Origin: Hamadaea sp.
GTDB taxonomy: Bacteria; Actinomycetota; Actinomycetes; Mycobacteriales; Micromonosporaceae
Assembly: GCA_013361475.1 (NCBI GenBank)
Contig: JABFYB010000420.1
Span: 1 to 43,629 of the forward strand
Direction: 5' to 3'
DNA: 43,629 bases
This document shows positions 33,741 through 41,391 of the stretch, one piece after another. Under the pieces are notes generated by a model. The model saw nothing but the letters and a program-made list of their open reading frames with translations. It searched no databases and had not been told where the DNA came from. Position 1 is the stretch's first letter, and every line of letters starts with the position of its first letter. Position numbers and translations under genes: made by a program.

Positions 33741-35198
33741 TCAGAAGTGGGTGAGGACGGGGGTCTGCTGCTGCTGTTCGGCCCGCAGCCCCGCCTCGGT
33801 GGCCTGCTTGCTGCGCATCATCGCGAGCGTGAAGACGAAGCCGACGACGGCGAACACGACGCAGGCGACGAACGCTGACTGGAAGCCGCCGGTGCCCGAG
33901 CCGGTGTAGGACGCCAGCACGGTCAGCACGACGGCGACGCCGAGACCGCCGCCGACTTGCTGCGCGGCCGTGTTGAAGCCGGAGGCGAGGCCGGATTCGG
34001 ACGCGGCGACTCCGGACAGGGCGGCGGCTGACGCCGCGGTGGTGCCGAGTCCGATGCCCACGCCGAAGGGGATCAGCGCGACGAAGGTGGCGCCGTAGGA
34101 GAGCGAACCGGTCGCGGTCAGCGCCATGATGAGGCTGCCCGCGCCGAGCATGACCAGGCAGGCCGCGGCCACCGGGCGGAACCCGAGCCGGGTCACGAAC
34201 GCCTGCCCCACGTACGCGCCGACGAACGCCATCGCGGGCATGATGGCCTGGCGTACGCCGAACTCGAAGGGCGTGAGCCCGAGCACGATCTGCGAGTACT
34301 GCGAGATCGTGACGGAGAAGCCGAAGGCCAGCATGCCCATGGTCACCATGGCGAGGTTGCCGCCGTTGAGGTTGGGCTTACGGAAGATGCGCAGCGGCAC
34401 CAGGGGGGCGCTCGACCGGCGTTCGATGGCGACGAAGACCGCGAACAGCAGGATCGAGCCGGCGAACAGGCCCAGTGTGATCGGGCTGAGCCAGCCCGCC
34501 ATCGGGGCGATCGCGACGGCGTACACCAGGAGGACCAGGGCGACGGTGCTGCTGAGCGCGCCCGCGACGTCGTATTTGCGGGGCAGGCCGGCGTCCCGGC
34601 TCTCGCGCAGGAGAATCGGGCTGATCACCAGCATCAGCAGGGCGACCGGCACGTTCACGAAGAACACCCACTGCCAGCCGAGGTTGGCCAGCGCGCCGCC
34701 GATCAGCAGTGCGGTGACCGCGCCGATGCCGGCGATGCCCGCCCAGCCCGCCAGCGCCTTGTTGCGTTCGGAGCCCTCGGGGAACGTCGTGGTGAGAATG
34801 GACAGTGCGGTCGGCGCCATCAGCGCGGCGGACACTCCGTGCAGCGCTCGGGCGGCGATCAGGACCTCCGCGTTCGGCGCGAGCCCGGAGGCGATCGACA
34901 CCAGCAGGAACAGCGCGGTGCCCAGCATGAACATGCGCCGGCGCCCGAGCAGGTCGGCCGCGCGCCCGCCGAGCAGCAGCAGGCCGCCGAAGGTGAGCAG
35001 GTTGGCGCTGAGCACCCATTGCGCGGCTTCGGGCGACAGGTGCAGCGCCTCCGACATCTTCGGCAACGCGAGGATGACGATCTGCGAGTCCAAGATGACC
35101 ATGAAGTTGGCGGTGCACAGGAGGATGAGCGCCAGCCAGCGCCGAGGATCGAGCGCCTGGGCCGACGGAGGGGCCGACAGGGTAGACGGAGAGGCCAT
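33741..35198 (-). CDS. MFS drug exporter, DHA2 type (second copy)
   Basis: A 485-residue transporter with about 14 predicted helices. LDSQIVILALPKM is in helix 1 and the family loop motif GGRAADLLGRRRM near residues 77-89. It differs clearly from the pump at 15554 and has no ECF42-type promoter. The gene is last in a minus-strand series (FAD monooxygenase, P450, MFS) with a 88-bp gap after the P450, so it is probably co-regulated with these tailoring enzymes. Product export or self-protection is the likely role; the substrate is unknown. Confidence 0.9.
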   Translation of the reverse strand: MASPSTLSAPPSAQALDPRRWLALILLCTANFMVILDSQIVILALPKMSEALHLSPEAAQWVLSANLLTFGGLLLLGGRAADLLGRRRMFMLGTALFLLVSIASGLAPNAEVLIAARALHGVSAALMAPTALSILTTTFPEGSERNKALAGWAGIAGIGAVTALLIGGALANLGWQWVFFVNVPVALLMLVISPILLRESRDAGLPRKYDVAGALSSTVALVLLVYAVAIAPMAGWLSPITLGLFAGSILLFAVFVAIERRSSAPLVPLRIFRKPNLNGGNLAMVTMGMLAFGFSVTISQYSQIVLGLTPFEFGVRQAIMPAMAFVGAYVGQAFVTRLGFRPVAAACLVMLGAGSLIMALTATGSLSYGATFVALIPFGVGIGLGTTAASAAALSGVAASESGLASGFNTAAQQVGGGLGVAVVLTVLASYTGSGTGGFQSAFVACVVFAVVGFVFTLAMMRSKQATEAGLRAEQQQQTPVLTHF

Positions 35199-35286
35199 GA
35201 CGGGTCCTTTGACGACGTTGAGGGGTGAGGGGGTAAACAGAGGGCTCTCCCGGCTGAGCGGAAGAGCCCGAGGGCGGAGCGCGGCG

Positions 35287-36528
35287 TCAGGCCGCAGCCG
35301 GCACGGGCGCCTTCAGGTACACGGGCAGCGCCGCGTGGCCGTTCATGATGAACGTCCCCTGCGGTTCCAGGTCTTCGCGGCGGACCGCGAGACGCATGTC
35401 GGGGAAGCGCTCGAAGATCGCCGGGAGGGCGATCGCCGCCTCCAGCCGGGCCAGCGGCGCGCCGAGGCAGTAGTGCACGCCGTGGCCGAACGACAGGTGC
35501 GTCTTGTCGGCCCGGGTGATGTCGAACTCCGCCCGGGTCTCGCCGTGCACCTCCGGGTCGCGGCCGATCCCGGCGAAGCCGATCATCACCGGGTCGCCCT
35601 TCTGGATCAGGACGTCGCCGAGCTGGACGTCCTCGGTGGGGAACCGGAACGGCAGCTGGGCCACCGGCGACTGGACCCGCAGCGTCTCCTCGACGACCGC
35701 GTCCCAGCTGATCTGGCCGCTGCGGACCAGGGCCAGCTGGTCGGGGTGGGTGAGCAGGTTGAGGATCGCGTGGCTCAGGACGTTCATCAGCGTCTCCGAG
35801 CCCGCGCCGAGCATCAGGTGCAGCGTGCCGACCATCTCCTCGTCGGTGAGGATCTCGTCGTCGACGCTCTTCTTGGCGATCAGGAGGCTGGTGAGATCGT
35901 CGCCGGGGCGTACGTGCTTCTCGGCGACCAGGTCCTCCATCGCCTTGTGCCACTGCTCGACGTTGGCCTCGGCCTCTTCCGGGCTGATCGTGGTGCTGAC
36001 GTTGACCTCGCCGCCCTTGAGCGCGTCGGCCCGGGCCTCCTCCGGCACACCGAACAGGTCGCACACGACCGACGCGGGCAACGGATAGCAGTACGCCTTC
36101 TTCAGGTCGATCGCCGTACCGGCCGGAACCTGCTCCAGCCCGTCGAGGAGCCGCTTGGCGATGCCTTCGATGAGCGTACGGGCGGACTCGATGCGCCGGG
36201 CCGAGAAGCCCTGCGAGATGACCCGGCGCAGCCGGTCGTGGTCGGGGTTGTCGCGGGTGGTCATGTTGTCCATGACGACCCAGGTGATCATCGGCCAGTC
36301 CGGCGGGATCTCGCCGTTGATCAGCGCCGGCCAGTGCTGCCGCGGGTCCTTGGCGAACCGCTCGTCGCCGAGCACCTGCTTGGCCAGCTCGTAGCTGGTG
36401 ATCGACCAGGCCAGCACCCCGCCGGGCAGCTCGACCTGGGCGACCGGGCCCTGCTTGCGCAGCTCCTCGGTCTCGGCGTGGATGTCTTGACCGGTGCGGT
36501 CCATCAGATGCGGACAGCGCCTCTCCAT
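35287..36528 (-). CDS. Cytochrome P450 (class I bacterial, second copy)
   Basis: A 413-residue soluble P450. The I-helix reads GAGSETLMN near residue 243 (one Thr kept, without the TT pair of the first copy). ExxR is in EETLRV near 283 and the heme loop FGHGVHYCLGAPLARLE near 346 carries the axial Cys. The ATG at 36528 has AGGAGG 7 nt upstream. It lies 35 bp after the FAD monooxygenase and before the MFS pump on the same strand, so these three form a tailoring/export unit. The substrate is unknown; an aromatic acid or warhead intermediate is possible. Confidence 0.92.
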   Translation of the reverse strand: MERRCPHLMDRTGQDIHAETEELRKQGPVAQVELPGGVLAWSITSYELAKQVLGDERFAKDPRQHWPALINGEIPPDWPMITWVVMDNMTTRDNPDHDRLRRVISQGFSARRIESARTLIEGIAKRLLDGLEQVPAGTAIDLKKAYCYPLPASVVCDLFGVPEEARADALKGGEVNVSTTISPEEAEANVEQWHKAMEDLVAEKHVRPGDDLTSLLIAKKSVDDEILTDEEMVGTLHLMLGAGSETLMNVLSHAILNLLTHPDQLALVRSGQISWDAVVEETLRVQSPVAQLPFRFPTEDVQLGDVLIQKGDPVMIGFAGIGRDPEVHGETRAEFDITRADKTHLSFGHGVHYCLGAPLARLEAAIALPAIFERFPDMRLAVRREDLEPQGTFIMNGHAALPVYLKAPVPAAA

Positions 36529-36563
36529 GGGATGCCTCCTTCTTGTCGATCGATGGCGACGGG

Positions 36564-37886
36564 TCACCGCTTGCCGCGGAACACCCGGGAGATCACGCCC
36601 GGCTTCATCAGCGCCGTGAGCGGATCGACGAGCCCGGCGGTACGCAGGAAGGCGGCGGACAGCACGCCGTCGTGGGCGGCCGCCGCCTGGAGCCGGGGGA
36701 TGTAGGTGTTGCCGATCTTGGTCTTGAGCGACCGTTTGCCCTCGACGCCGGGGAACCCGAGGTCGGCGCCGGCCGCCATGTCCCACGGTCCGTCCACGAC
36801 CTTGGCCAGATCCCGGAAGTACGCCTGTGGCTGCGGCACGCCCATCGCGAGGTGCTTGCCCAGCACGGTCGCGCCGATCGCGGCGACCGTCATGCCCTGG
36901 CCGTACACCGGGTTGAAGACCGCGGCGGCGTCGCCGACGATTAGCAGCCCGTCCGGGAACCGGCTCATCCGCTCGTAGCGACGGCGGATGCTGGCCGGGA
37001 AGTGGAACGTCTGCGGCTGCCCCATCGGCTTGGCGTCGCGTACGGCCTTGTAGATCTCGGGCACCGGCAGGGTCTTCACGTATTCCATGAACCCGTGCAT
37101 GTCCGTCGGCGGTTTGTCGCCGAGGATGCCGGTCAGGGAGATGGCGTACCGGTCGGGCAGGCGGGCGAAGATCGCGCCGCGCGGCATGTCCGGTGTGGCC
37201 ACCGGCAGCAGCGCGATGTCGTCGCCGATCGGGTCGAACGTCAGCGGGCCGTAGAAGTCGCAGGTGGTGTAGGTCAGCTCCATCTTGACCCGCTCCTCCG
37301 GCACGCGCGGGTAGCCCAGCTGCTCCAGCCACTTGGGCGTACGCGTGCCGCGGCCGGTCGCGTCGACGACGAGGTCGGCCTGCAGCACTTCGGGTTCGCC
37401 GGCGTCGTGCCCCTGGACGCGTACGCCGACGATCCGGCCGTTGTCGGGCGAGGGGACCAGATCGAGGATGTCCGTACGCTCCCGGTAGGTCACATTGGGC
37501 AGCGCGTCGACCCGGCCGCGCAGCCTGGCCTCCAGCAGCGGCCGTCCCGCCGCGACACAGATCAGGCCGGTCTCCGCCTTCTGGATCATTTCGCCGTTGA
37601 AATACCAGCTCAGGCTCGTGCCGAAGTCGCCGATCGGCACTCCGATCGAGACGAGTTCGTCGGTGAACCCGGGAAACAGCTCGTCGAGGATCTGCTGACC
37701 CCGGGCCAGGAGGGCATGGATGTGGTGGCCCTGGGGCACGGCGTGCCGGGGACCATCCGGACCGAAGAGGGTGTCGCGGTCGATCAGCGTCACCTTCCGG
37801 TAGTGGTCCGACAGCTGGCGGGCGGCCAGCGAACCGGCGACGCTGCCCCCCAGAATGACCGCGTGGTCACCGAGTTGATTGGCCAT
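36564..37886 (-). CDS. FAD-dependent monooxygenase (aromatic-hydroxylase/UbiH-like)
   Basis: A 440-residue flavoprotein with an N-terminal Rossmann motif AVILGGSVAGSLAARQL at about 8-24. LVVDATGRGTRTPKWL lies near 155 and the second FAD motif GDAAAVFNPVYGQGMT near 290. This is the group A hydroxylase/FAD-oxygenase architecture, acting on aromatic or unsaturated substrates with NAD(P)H. The start at 37886 is chosen because GGGAG lies 8 nt upstream and the Rossmann fold begins at once; starts at 37901 and 38081 are possible. It heads the P450-MFS series and is divergent from another flavin enzyme. Confidence 0.88.
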   Translation of the reverse strand: MANQLGDHAVILGGSVAGSLAARQLSDHYRKVTLIDRDTLFGPDGPRHAVPQGHHIHALLARGQQILDELFPGFTDELVSIGVPIGDFGTSLSWYFNGEMIQKAETGLICVAAGRPLLEARLRGRVDALPNVTYRERTDILDLVPSPDNGRIVGVRVQGHDAGEPEVLQADLVVDATGRGTRTPKWLEQLGYPRVPEERVKMELTYTTCDFYGPLTFDPIGDDIALLPVATPDMPRGAIFARLPDRYAISLTGILGDKPPTDMHGFMEYVKTLPVPEIYKAVRDAKPMGQPQTFHFPASIRRRYERMSRFPDGLLIVGDAAAVFNPVYGQGMTVAAIGATVLGKHLAMGVPQPQAYFRDLAKVVDGPWDMAAGADLGFPGVEGKRSLKTKIGNTYIPRLQAAAAHDGVLSAAFLRTAGLVDPLTALMKPGVISRVFRGKR

Positions 37887-38119
37887 CCACGTGTCTCCCA
37901 TCGGGAAATGAATTGAGGGAATGATCGGGGCCATCGTATCGATTTGCCATTGATGAACTTCTCGTAGATTGCTCGATATCTGCAGCCAGTGGGCGCTAGC
38001 ATCGGCGTACGACATGCTTTGCGGCGCGCTGCGGCAAAGCATGTCTCGGCCTATTCGGCAACTCCGAAATTGCGCAGTCATAGAAGAGGTCCAGAGTGGA
38101 CGAAGCGAAGGAGACCCCC
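37887..38119. promoter_or_regulatory. Divergent control region between two flavoenzyme genes
   Basis: This 233-bp region is A+T-enriched and contains the large inverted repeat at 38011-38045, described separately. No other gene is convincing here. Confidence 0.55.
38011..38045. promoter_or_regulatory. Large inverted repeat, candidate operator
   Basis: Perfect 12-bp arms (GACATGCTTTGC at 38011-38022 and its inverse at 38034-38045) flank an 11-bp spacer. It sits in a divergent promoter region, 125 bp from one start and 75 bp from the other, which suits an operator better than a terminator. Confidence 0.62.
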
Positions 38120-39301
38120 GTGGACGTCAGCCAGAAACCCACCCGTGACGAGCTGCGCCGGCGCGCGGCCGACCTCGTCCCGGTCCTGCGGGCCAACGCC
38201 CAGGCGTCGGAGAAGAACCGGCGCCTCGCCGACGAGACCGTGCAGGCGATGACCGACGCCGGGATCTTCCGGCTGCGGACCCCGGAACGCTTCGGTGGCT
38301 ACGCCTGCGACACCGGGACCCTGGTCGACGTCGGCATCGAACTCGGCCGCGGCGACGGTTCGGCCGCCTTCAACACGGCCGCCTGGTGGATCATGTCCTG
38401 GAACATCGGGATGTTCCCCGACGAGGTGCAGGAGGAGGTCTTCACGACTCCGGACGTGCGCATCTGCGGCACCCTCGCGCCGACGGCGATGGCGGTGCCC
38501 AAGGACGGCGGCGTCGTGGTCTCCGGGCAGTGGAACTTCAACAGCGGCGCCGCGCACAGCCAGTGGAAGCTGCTGTCGGCGATCCTGCCCGACGGCGAGG
38601 GCGGCGCCGAGCCGATCCTGGCGCTGGCGCCGATCAGCGCCTTCGAGGTCGTCGACGACTGGGACGTCTCGGGGCTGCGAGCGACCGGCAGCGTCACGCT
38701 CCGGGTGCAGGACCTGTTCATCCCGACCGTCAAGTACCTCAAGATCAGCGCGCTCATGCAGCAGCAGTACGCCTCCGAGACCAACCGGGACCTGCCGATC
38801 TACCGTGGTCCCATGGTCGGCGCGGTCTCCGCCTCCACCACGGGCAAGATCGTCGGGCTGGCCCGGGCCGCGCGGGAGGCGTTCTTCGAGCGGCTGCCCG
38901 GCCGGGCCATCACCAACACCGCGTACGCGAGCCAGATCGAGGCGCCGGTGACGCATCTGCAGGTCGCCGACGCGTCGTTGAAGATCGACGAGATGGAGTA
39001 CCACGCCCGCCGGCTCGCCGAGATGGTCGACGGCAAGGGAGTGCGGAACGAGGAGTGGAGCCTGCCGGACCGGGCGTACGCACGCATGGCGGTCGGCCGG
39101 ATCTGCCAGCTCGGCCTCGACGCGGTGAACACGTTCGCCATGGCCAGCGGAGCGTCGTCGATCTACTCGTCGATCCCGATCCAGCGGATTCAGCGGGACA
39201 TGCAGACGATCGCCCTGCACGCGCTCAACCTGCCGAGCACCAACCTCGAGCTCTACGGCCGGATCCTGTGCGGTCTGGAGCCCAACACCTTCTTCGTCTG
39301 A
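38120..39301 (+). CDS. Acyl-CoA-dehydrogenase-fold flavin monooxygenase
   Basis: A 393-residue protein of the acyl-CoA dehydrogenase superfamily, HsaA/KijD3-like monooxygenase branch. An N-terminal helical domain (ETVQAMTDAGIFRLRTPERFGG near 35-55) is followed by WWIMSWNIGMFP near 92, the beta domain with SGQWNFNSGA near 137 and a C-terminal helical bundle with the SGASSIYSS segment near 345. The catalytic Glu of true dehydrogenases is not evident, favouring a reduced-flavin-dependent monooxygenase. No flavin reductase gene is in the window. AAGGAG 6 nt upstream favours GTG 38120; GTG 38096 is an alternative. Confidence 0.85.
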   Translation: MDVSQKPTRDELRRRAADLVPVLRANAQASEKNRRLADETVQAMTDAGIFRLRTPERFGGYACDTGTLVDVGIELGRGDGSAAFNTAAWWIMSWNIGMFPDEVQEEVFTTPDVRICGTLAPTAMAVPKDGGVVVSGQWNFNSGAAHSQWKLLSAILPDGEGGAEPILALAPISAFEVVDDWDVSGLRATGSVTLRVQDLFIPTVKYLKISALMQQQYASETNRDLPIYRGPMVGAVSASTTGKIVGLARAAREAFFERLPGRAITNTAYASQIEAPVTHLQVADASLKIDEMEYHARRLAEMVDGKGVRNEEWSLPDRAYARMAVGRICQLGLDAVNTFAMASGASSIYSSIPIQRIQRDMQTIALHALNLPSTNLELYGRILCGLEPNTFFV

Positions 39302-39314
39302 CGAGCGCACGAAG

Positions 39315-39345
39315 CGGCCGCCCGTCCAGCTGCGACGGGCGGCCG
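39315..39345. terminator. Bidirectional hairpin terminator
   Basis: A perfect 12-bp stem (39315-39326 with 39334-39345; arm CGGCCGCCCGTC) with a 7-nt loop lies between convergent genes ending at 39301 and 39359. Confidence 0.8.
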
Positions 39346-39358
39346 ATCGTCGTGCCGG

Positions 39359-40159
39359 TCAGGCCGCGGCCGCGGCGAACTGGCCCGGACGGCGGCCCGG
39401 CCCGGCCGGACCCCGGTACGCCTGCGCGACGGTGAGCCACTCGGCGGCCTCCTTGCCGACGGCGGTCAGCTGAAGGTCGTCGGAGTGCCGGCGGCGTGTC
39501 ACGAGCAGGCAGAAGTCGACGGCCGGACCGGAGATCGTCTGCTCGGCGTCGGCCGGGCCGAAGACCCACTCGCGGCCCGACGGGGCGGTGAGCACGAATC
39601 GGAAGGCGACGTCGGGGGTGGCCAGCCCGCGCGCCTGATACCCGAAGTCCCACGTACGCGTCCCGAAGAACGCCACATGCCCGACGCGATCGGTGTACTG
39701 CCGCTGGACGCCCAGGCCGTCGTAGACGTCCTGGCCGTGGCCGAACAGCTCCATCATGCCGGCCGCCGCGAGCACGGTCGCGGGCAGCGGACGGACCAGC
39801 CACGGCACCGGCTGCCCCTCGGGGACGGCGGCGAGCGCCTTGTCGGCCGCGACCCGCTCCTCGTGGAACCGCGCGAGCAGGGCGGCCGGGGTCAGCGCCA
39901 GATAGGGCGCCATCGCCAGGTCGACATTGGTCTGGAAGTCCGGGCTGAGCCGGGACTTGAGCGCCTCGAAGCGCTCGGCGTCGGCGGCAGCCAGTCCGGC
40001 GAGTTTGAAAGTGGCGGCCAGGTGGGCGATCTGATGCGCCACCGTCCAGCCCTCCGCCGGGGTCGGCGTGTCCCACGCCTGGTCCGGCAGGGTGGCCAGG
40101 AGGTTCTCGAGTTCCTCGCCGTCGGCGGTGAGGTCGGTGAAGGCGTCGCTGATGGTCAC
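39359..40159 (-). CDS. TIGR03084-like DinB/mycothiol-type metal-binding protein
   Basis: A 266-residue protein resembling the TIGR03084 family of actinobacterial DinB-like proteins. Characteristic segments are WTVAHQIAHLAAT near 35, with a candidate metal His, and MELFGHGQDVYDGLG near 130. The C-terminal half is probably a wHTH/SCP2-like domain. The reaction is unknown; the superfamily includes mycothiol-dependent enzymes. The GTG at 40159 overlaps the stop of the upstream AhpD-like gene by 4 bp (GTGA), so the two form a coupled operon. Confidence 0.8.
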   Translation of the reverse strand: MTISDAFTDLTADGEELENLLATLPDQAWDTPTPAEGWTVAHQIAHLAATFKLAGLAAADAERFEALKSRLSPDFQTNVDLAMAPYLALTPAALLARFHEERVAADKALAAVPEGQPVPWLVRPLPATVLAAAGMMELFGHGQDVYDGLGVQRQYTDRVGHVAFFGTRTWDFGYQARGLATPDVAFRFVLTAPSGREWVFGPADAEQTISGPAVDFCLLVTRRRHSDDLQLTAVGKEAAEWLTVAQAYRGPAGPGRRPGQFAAAAA

Positions 40160-41217
40160 GGGCTGGTCCTTTCGGTCGTCATCGGAAGGGGAGTCGAAGT
40201 CGTGGTGGCGCCGCGCGCGGAGGCGGCGTACAGGCGGGCTCCTAAGTGCCGGGCGGCCAGCAGGGCGGCCCACGCGGTGACCTCGATCAGGGCGGCGTCA
40301 CTGGGCCGGCCGTCGCGGAACTCGGCGATCACCTTGGGAGTCACCCGATACGGGGCGAACATCGTCAGCAGGACGAGCCGGCCGGCCGGACGATCGACCT
40401 CGGGCAACGGCGCGACCGCCGCCGCCAACCAGTCCGACGTGGCCCAGCCCGGGTCGCCGCCGCCCAACTCGGCCGCCTTGGCCCGCGCCATTCGGCGTAC
40501 CCCTGGGGGCAGGAAGGTCTGGTCCACGGCGCGGACGGCAGCCCCGAAAGCCGCGGCGACGGCGGGATTGCCCGCGGCCCACGACAGGTCGGCGGGCAGC
40601 GGCGCGGCGGGCAGGAGCCCGGCCGACAGACCGGGCGTGACGGTACGGCGGGCCAGCGAGCCCAGCAGCCGTGACGCGACGCGCTTGGCGGTCGGCGCGG
40701 CCGCCCCACGCAGAAACGGCGGCAGCGGCGACTCGGGCAGGAAGATCGTGACCATCCGATTGAGATAGTGGAAGGCGACCGCGACCCCGATCAGCTCGGC
40801 CGCCGCCCCATCGCCGAACGGGGCGGGCAGCGGATCGGCGGTCGCGCTGGAGCGCGCCCAGGCCGACAACGCGGGCATCTCGTCGCGGGTGAGCCCGGCG
40901 AGCGCGGCGCCGTGCACATCGACGCAGTAGGGACAGGCGTTGGCCGCCGAGACCGCCGCGGCGACCGCCTCGCGCTCCGCACGGCCGGTCGTGTCGGCGG
41001 CGAGCAGCGTCTCGCGCAGCATGACCCAGGCCGCGGCCAGCGCGCGGGGCGCGGGGGAGTGCAGGCTGACCGGCGGCGCGAGCATGCCGAAATCCCGCTC
41101 GACCTGGTGGTAGACCTCGGCGACCAGCCCGCGGGCCGACCGGGGTGCGACGGGGGTGACGTGACGGATCTGGCGGAGCGTGCCGGCACGCGTGCCGCGC
41201 GCGATGAGGTCGGCCAT
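40156..41217 (-). CDS. AhpD/carboxymuconolactone-decarboxylase-like protein (first copy)
   Basis: A 353-residue all-helical protein of the AhpD-like superfamily. The redox/acid-base motif CPYCVDVH places Cys95, Cys98 and His102 as in alkylhydroperoxidase D. It is much longer than classic AhpD (about 175 residues) and probably holds two similar domains. An N-terminal RQIRHVTPV block matches the divergent paralogue at 41392. I chose ATG 41217, which aligns with that paralogue; the ATG at 41253 falls inside an operator-like motif. A peroxidase or thiol-redox role is likely, perhaps protection against reactive product (speculation). Confidence 0.8.
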   Translation of the reverse strand: MADLIARGTRAGTLRQIRHVTPVAPRSARGLVAEVYHQVERDFGMLAPPVSLHSPAPRALAAAWVMLRETLLAADTTGRAEREAVAAAVSAANACPYCVDVHGAALAGLTRDEMPALSAWARSSATADPLPAPFGDGAAAELIGVAVAFHYLNRMVTIFLPESPLPPFLRGAAAPTAKRVASRLLGSLARRTVTPGLSAGLLPAAPLPADLSWAAGNPAVAAAFGAAVRAVDQTFLPPGVRRMARAKAAELGGGDPGWATSDWLAAAVAPLPEVDRPAGRLVLLTMFAPYRVTPKVIAEFRDGRPSDAALIEVTAWAALLAARHLGARLYAASARGATTTSTPLPMTTERTSP

Positions 41218-41391
41218 GCGCTCATCGTCAAGAGCGGCCCATCGGGTACGCATCTTCCGCGATGCGCTGCCGTGAGTCCTTTATGGACCTAATGTGGACG
41301 GAGCTGCTGAGACGATATCGGGGCTCTTTGATATTGCGCTTCCGCCGTCGCCATCGCCGCTCCGGCCGCCGCCGGATCAATACTGAGGAAC
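41218..41391. promoter_or_regulatory. Divergent promoter region of the AhpD-like paralogues
   Basis: A 174-bp region serving both AhpD-like genes. It contains the third strong operator-like motif at 41250-41269 and an A+T-rich stretch around 41278-41338. Confidence 0.5.
41250..41269 (+). promoter_or_regulatory. Operator-like motif GCATCTTC-N3-GATGCG-CTG
   Basis: This is the best-symmetric copy: CGCATC (41249-41254) and GATGCG (41261-41266) are perfect 6-bp arms with a 6-bp spacer. It matches sites at 9507 and 21616. Confidence 0.58.

Noticed and set aside
35242-35269. GGGCTCT/AGAGCCC inverted repeat between the P450 and MFS genes
   Set aside because: Only a 7-bp stem with a long loop inside a probable operon; too weak to call a terminator.
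22650-38073. Shared 13-mer ACTCCGAAATTGC at 22650-22662 and 38061-38073, upstream of unbV and the acyl-CoA-dehydrogenase-like gene
   Set aside because: Several chance 13-mer pairs are expected in a window of this size, and its distances to the starts differ greatly.
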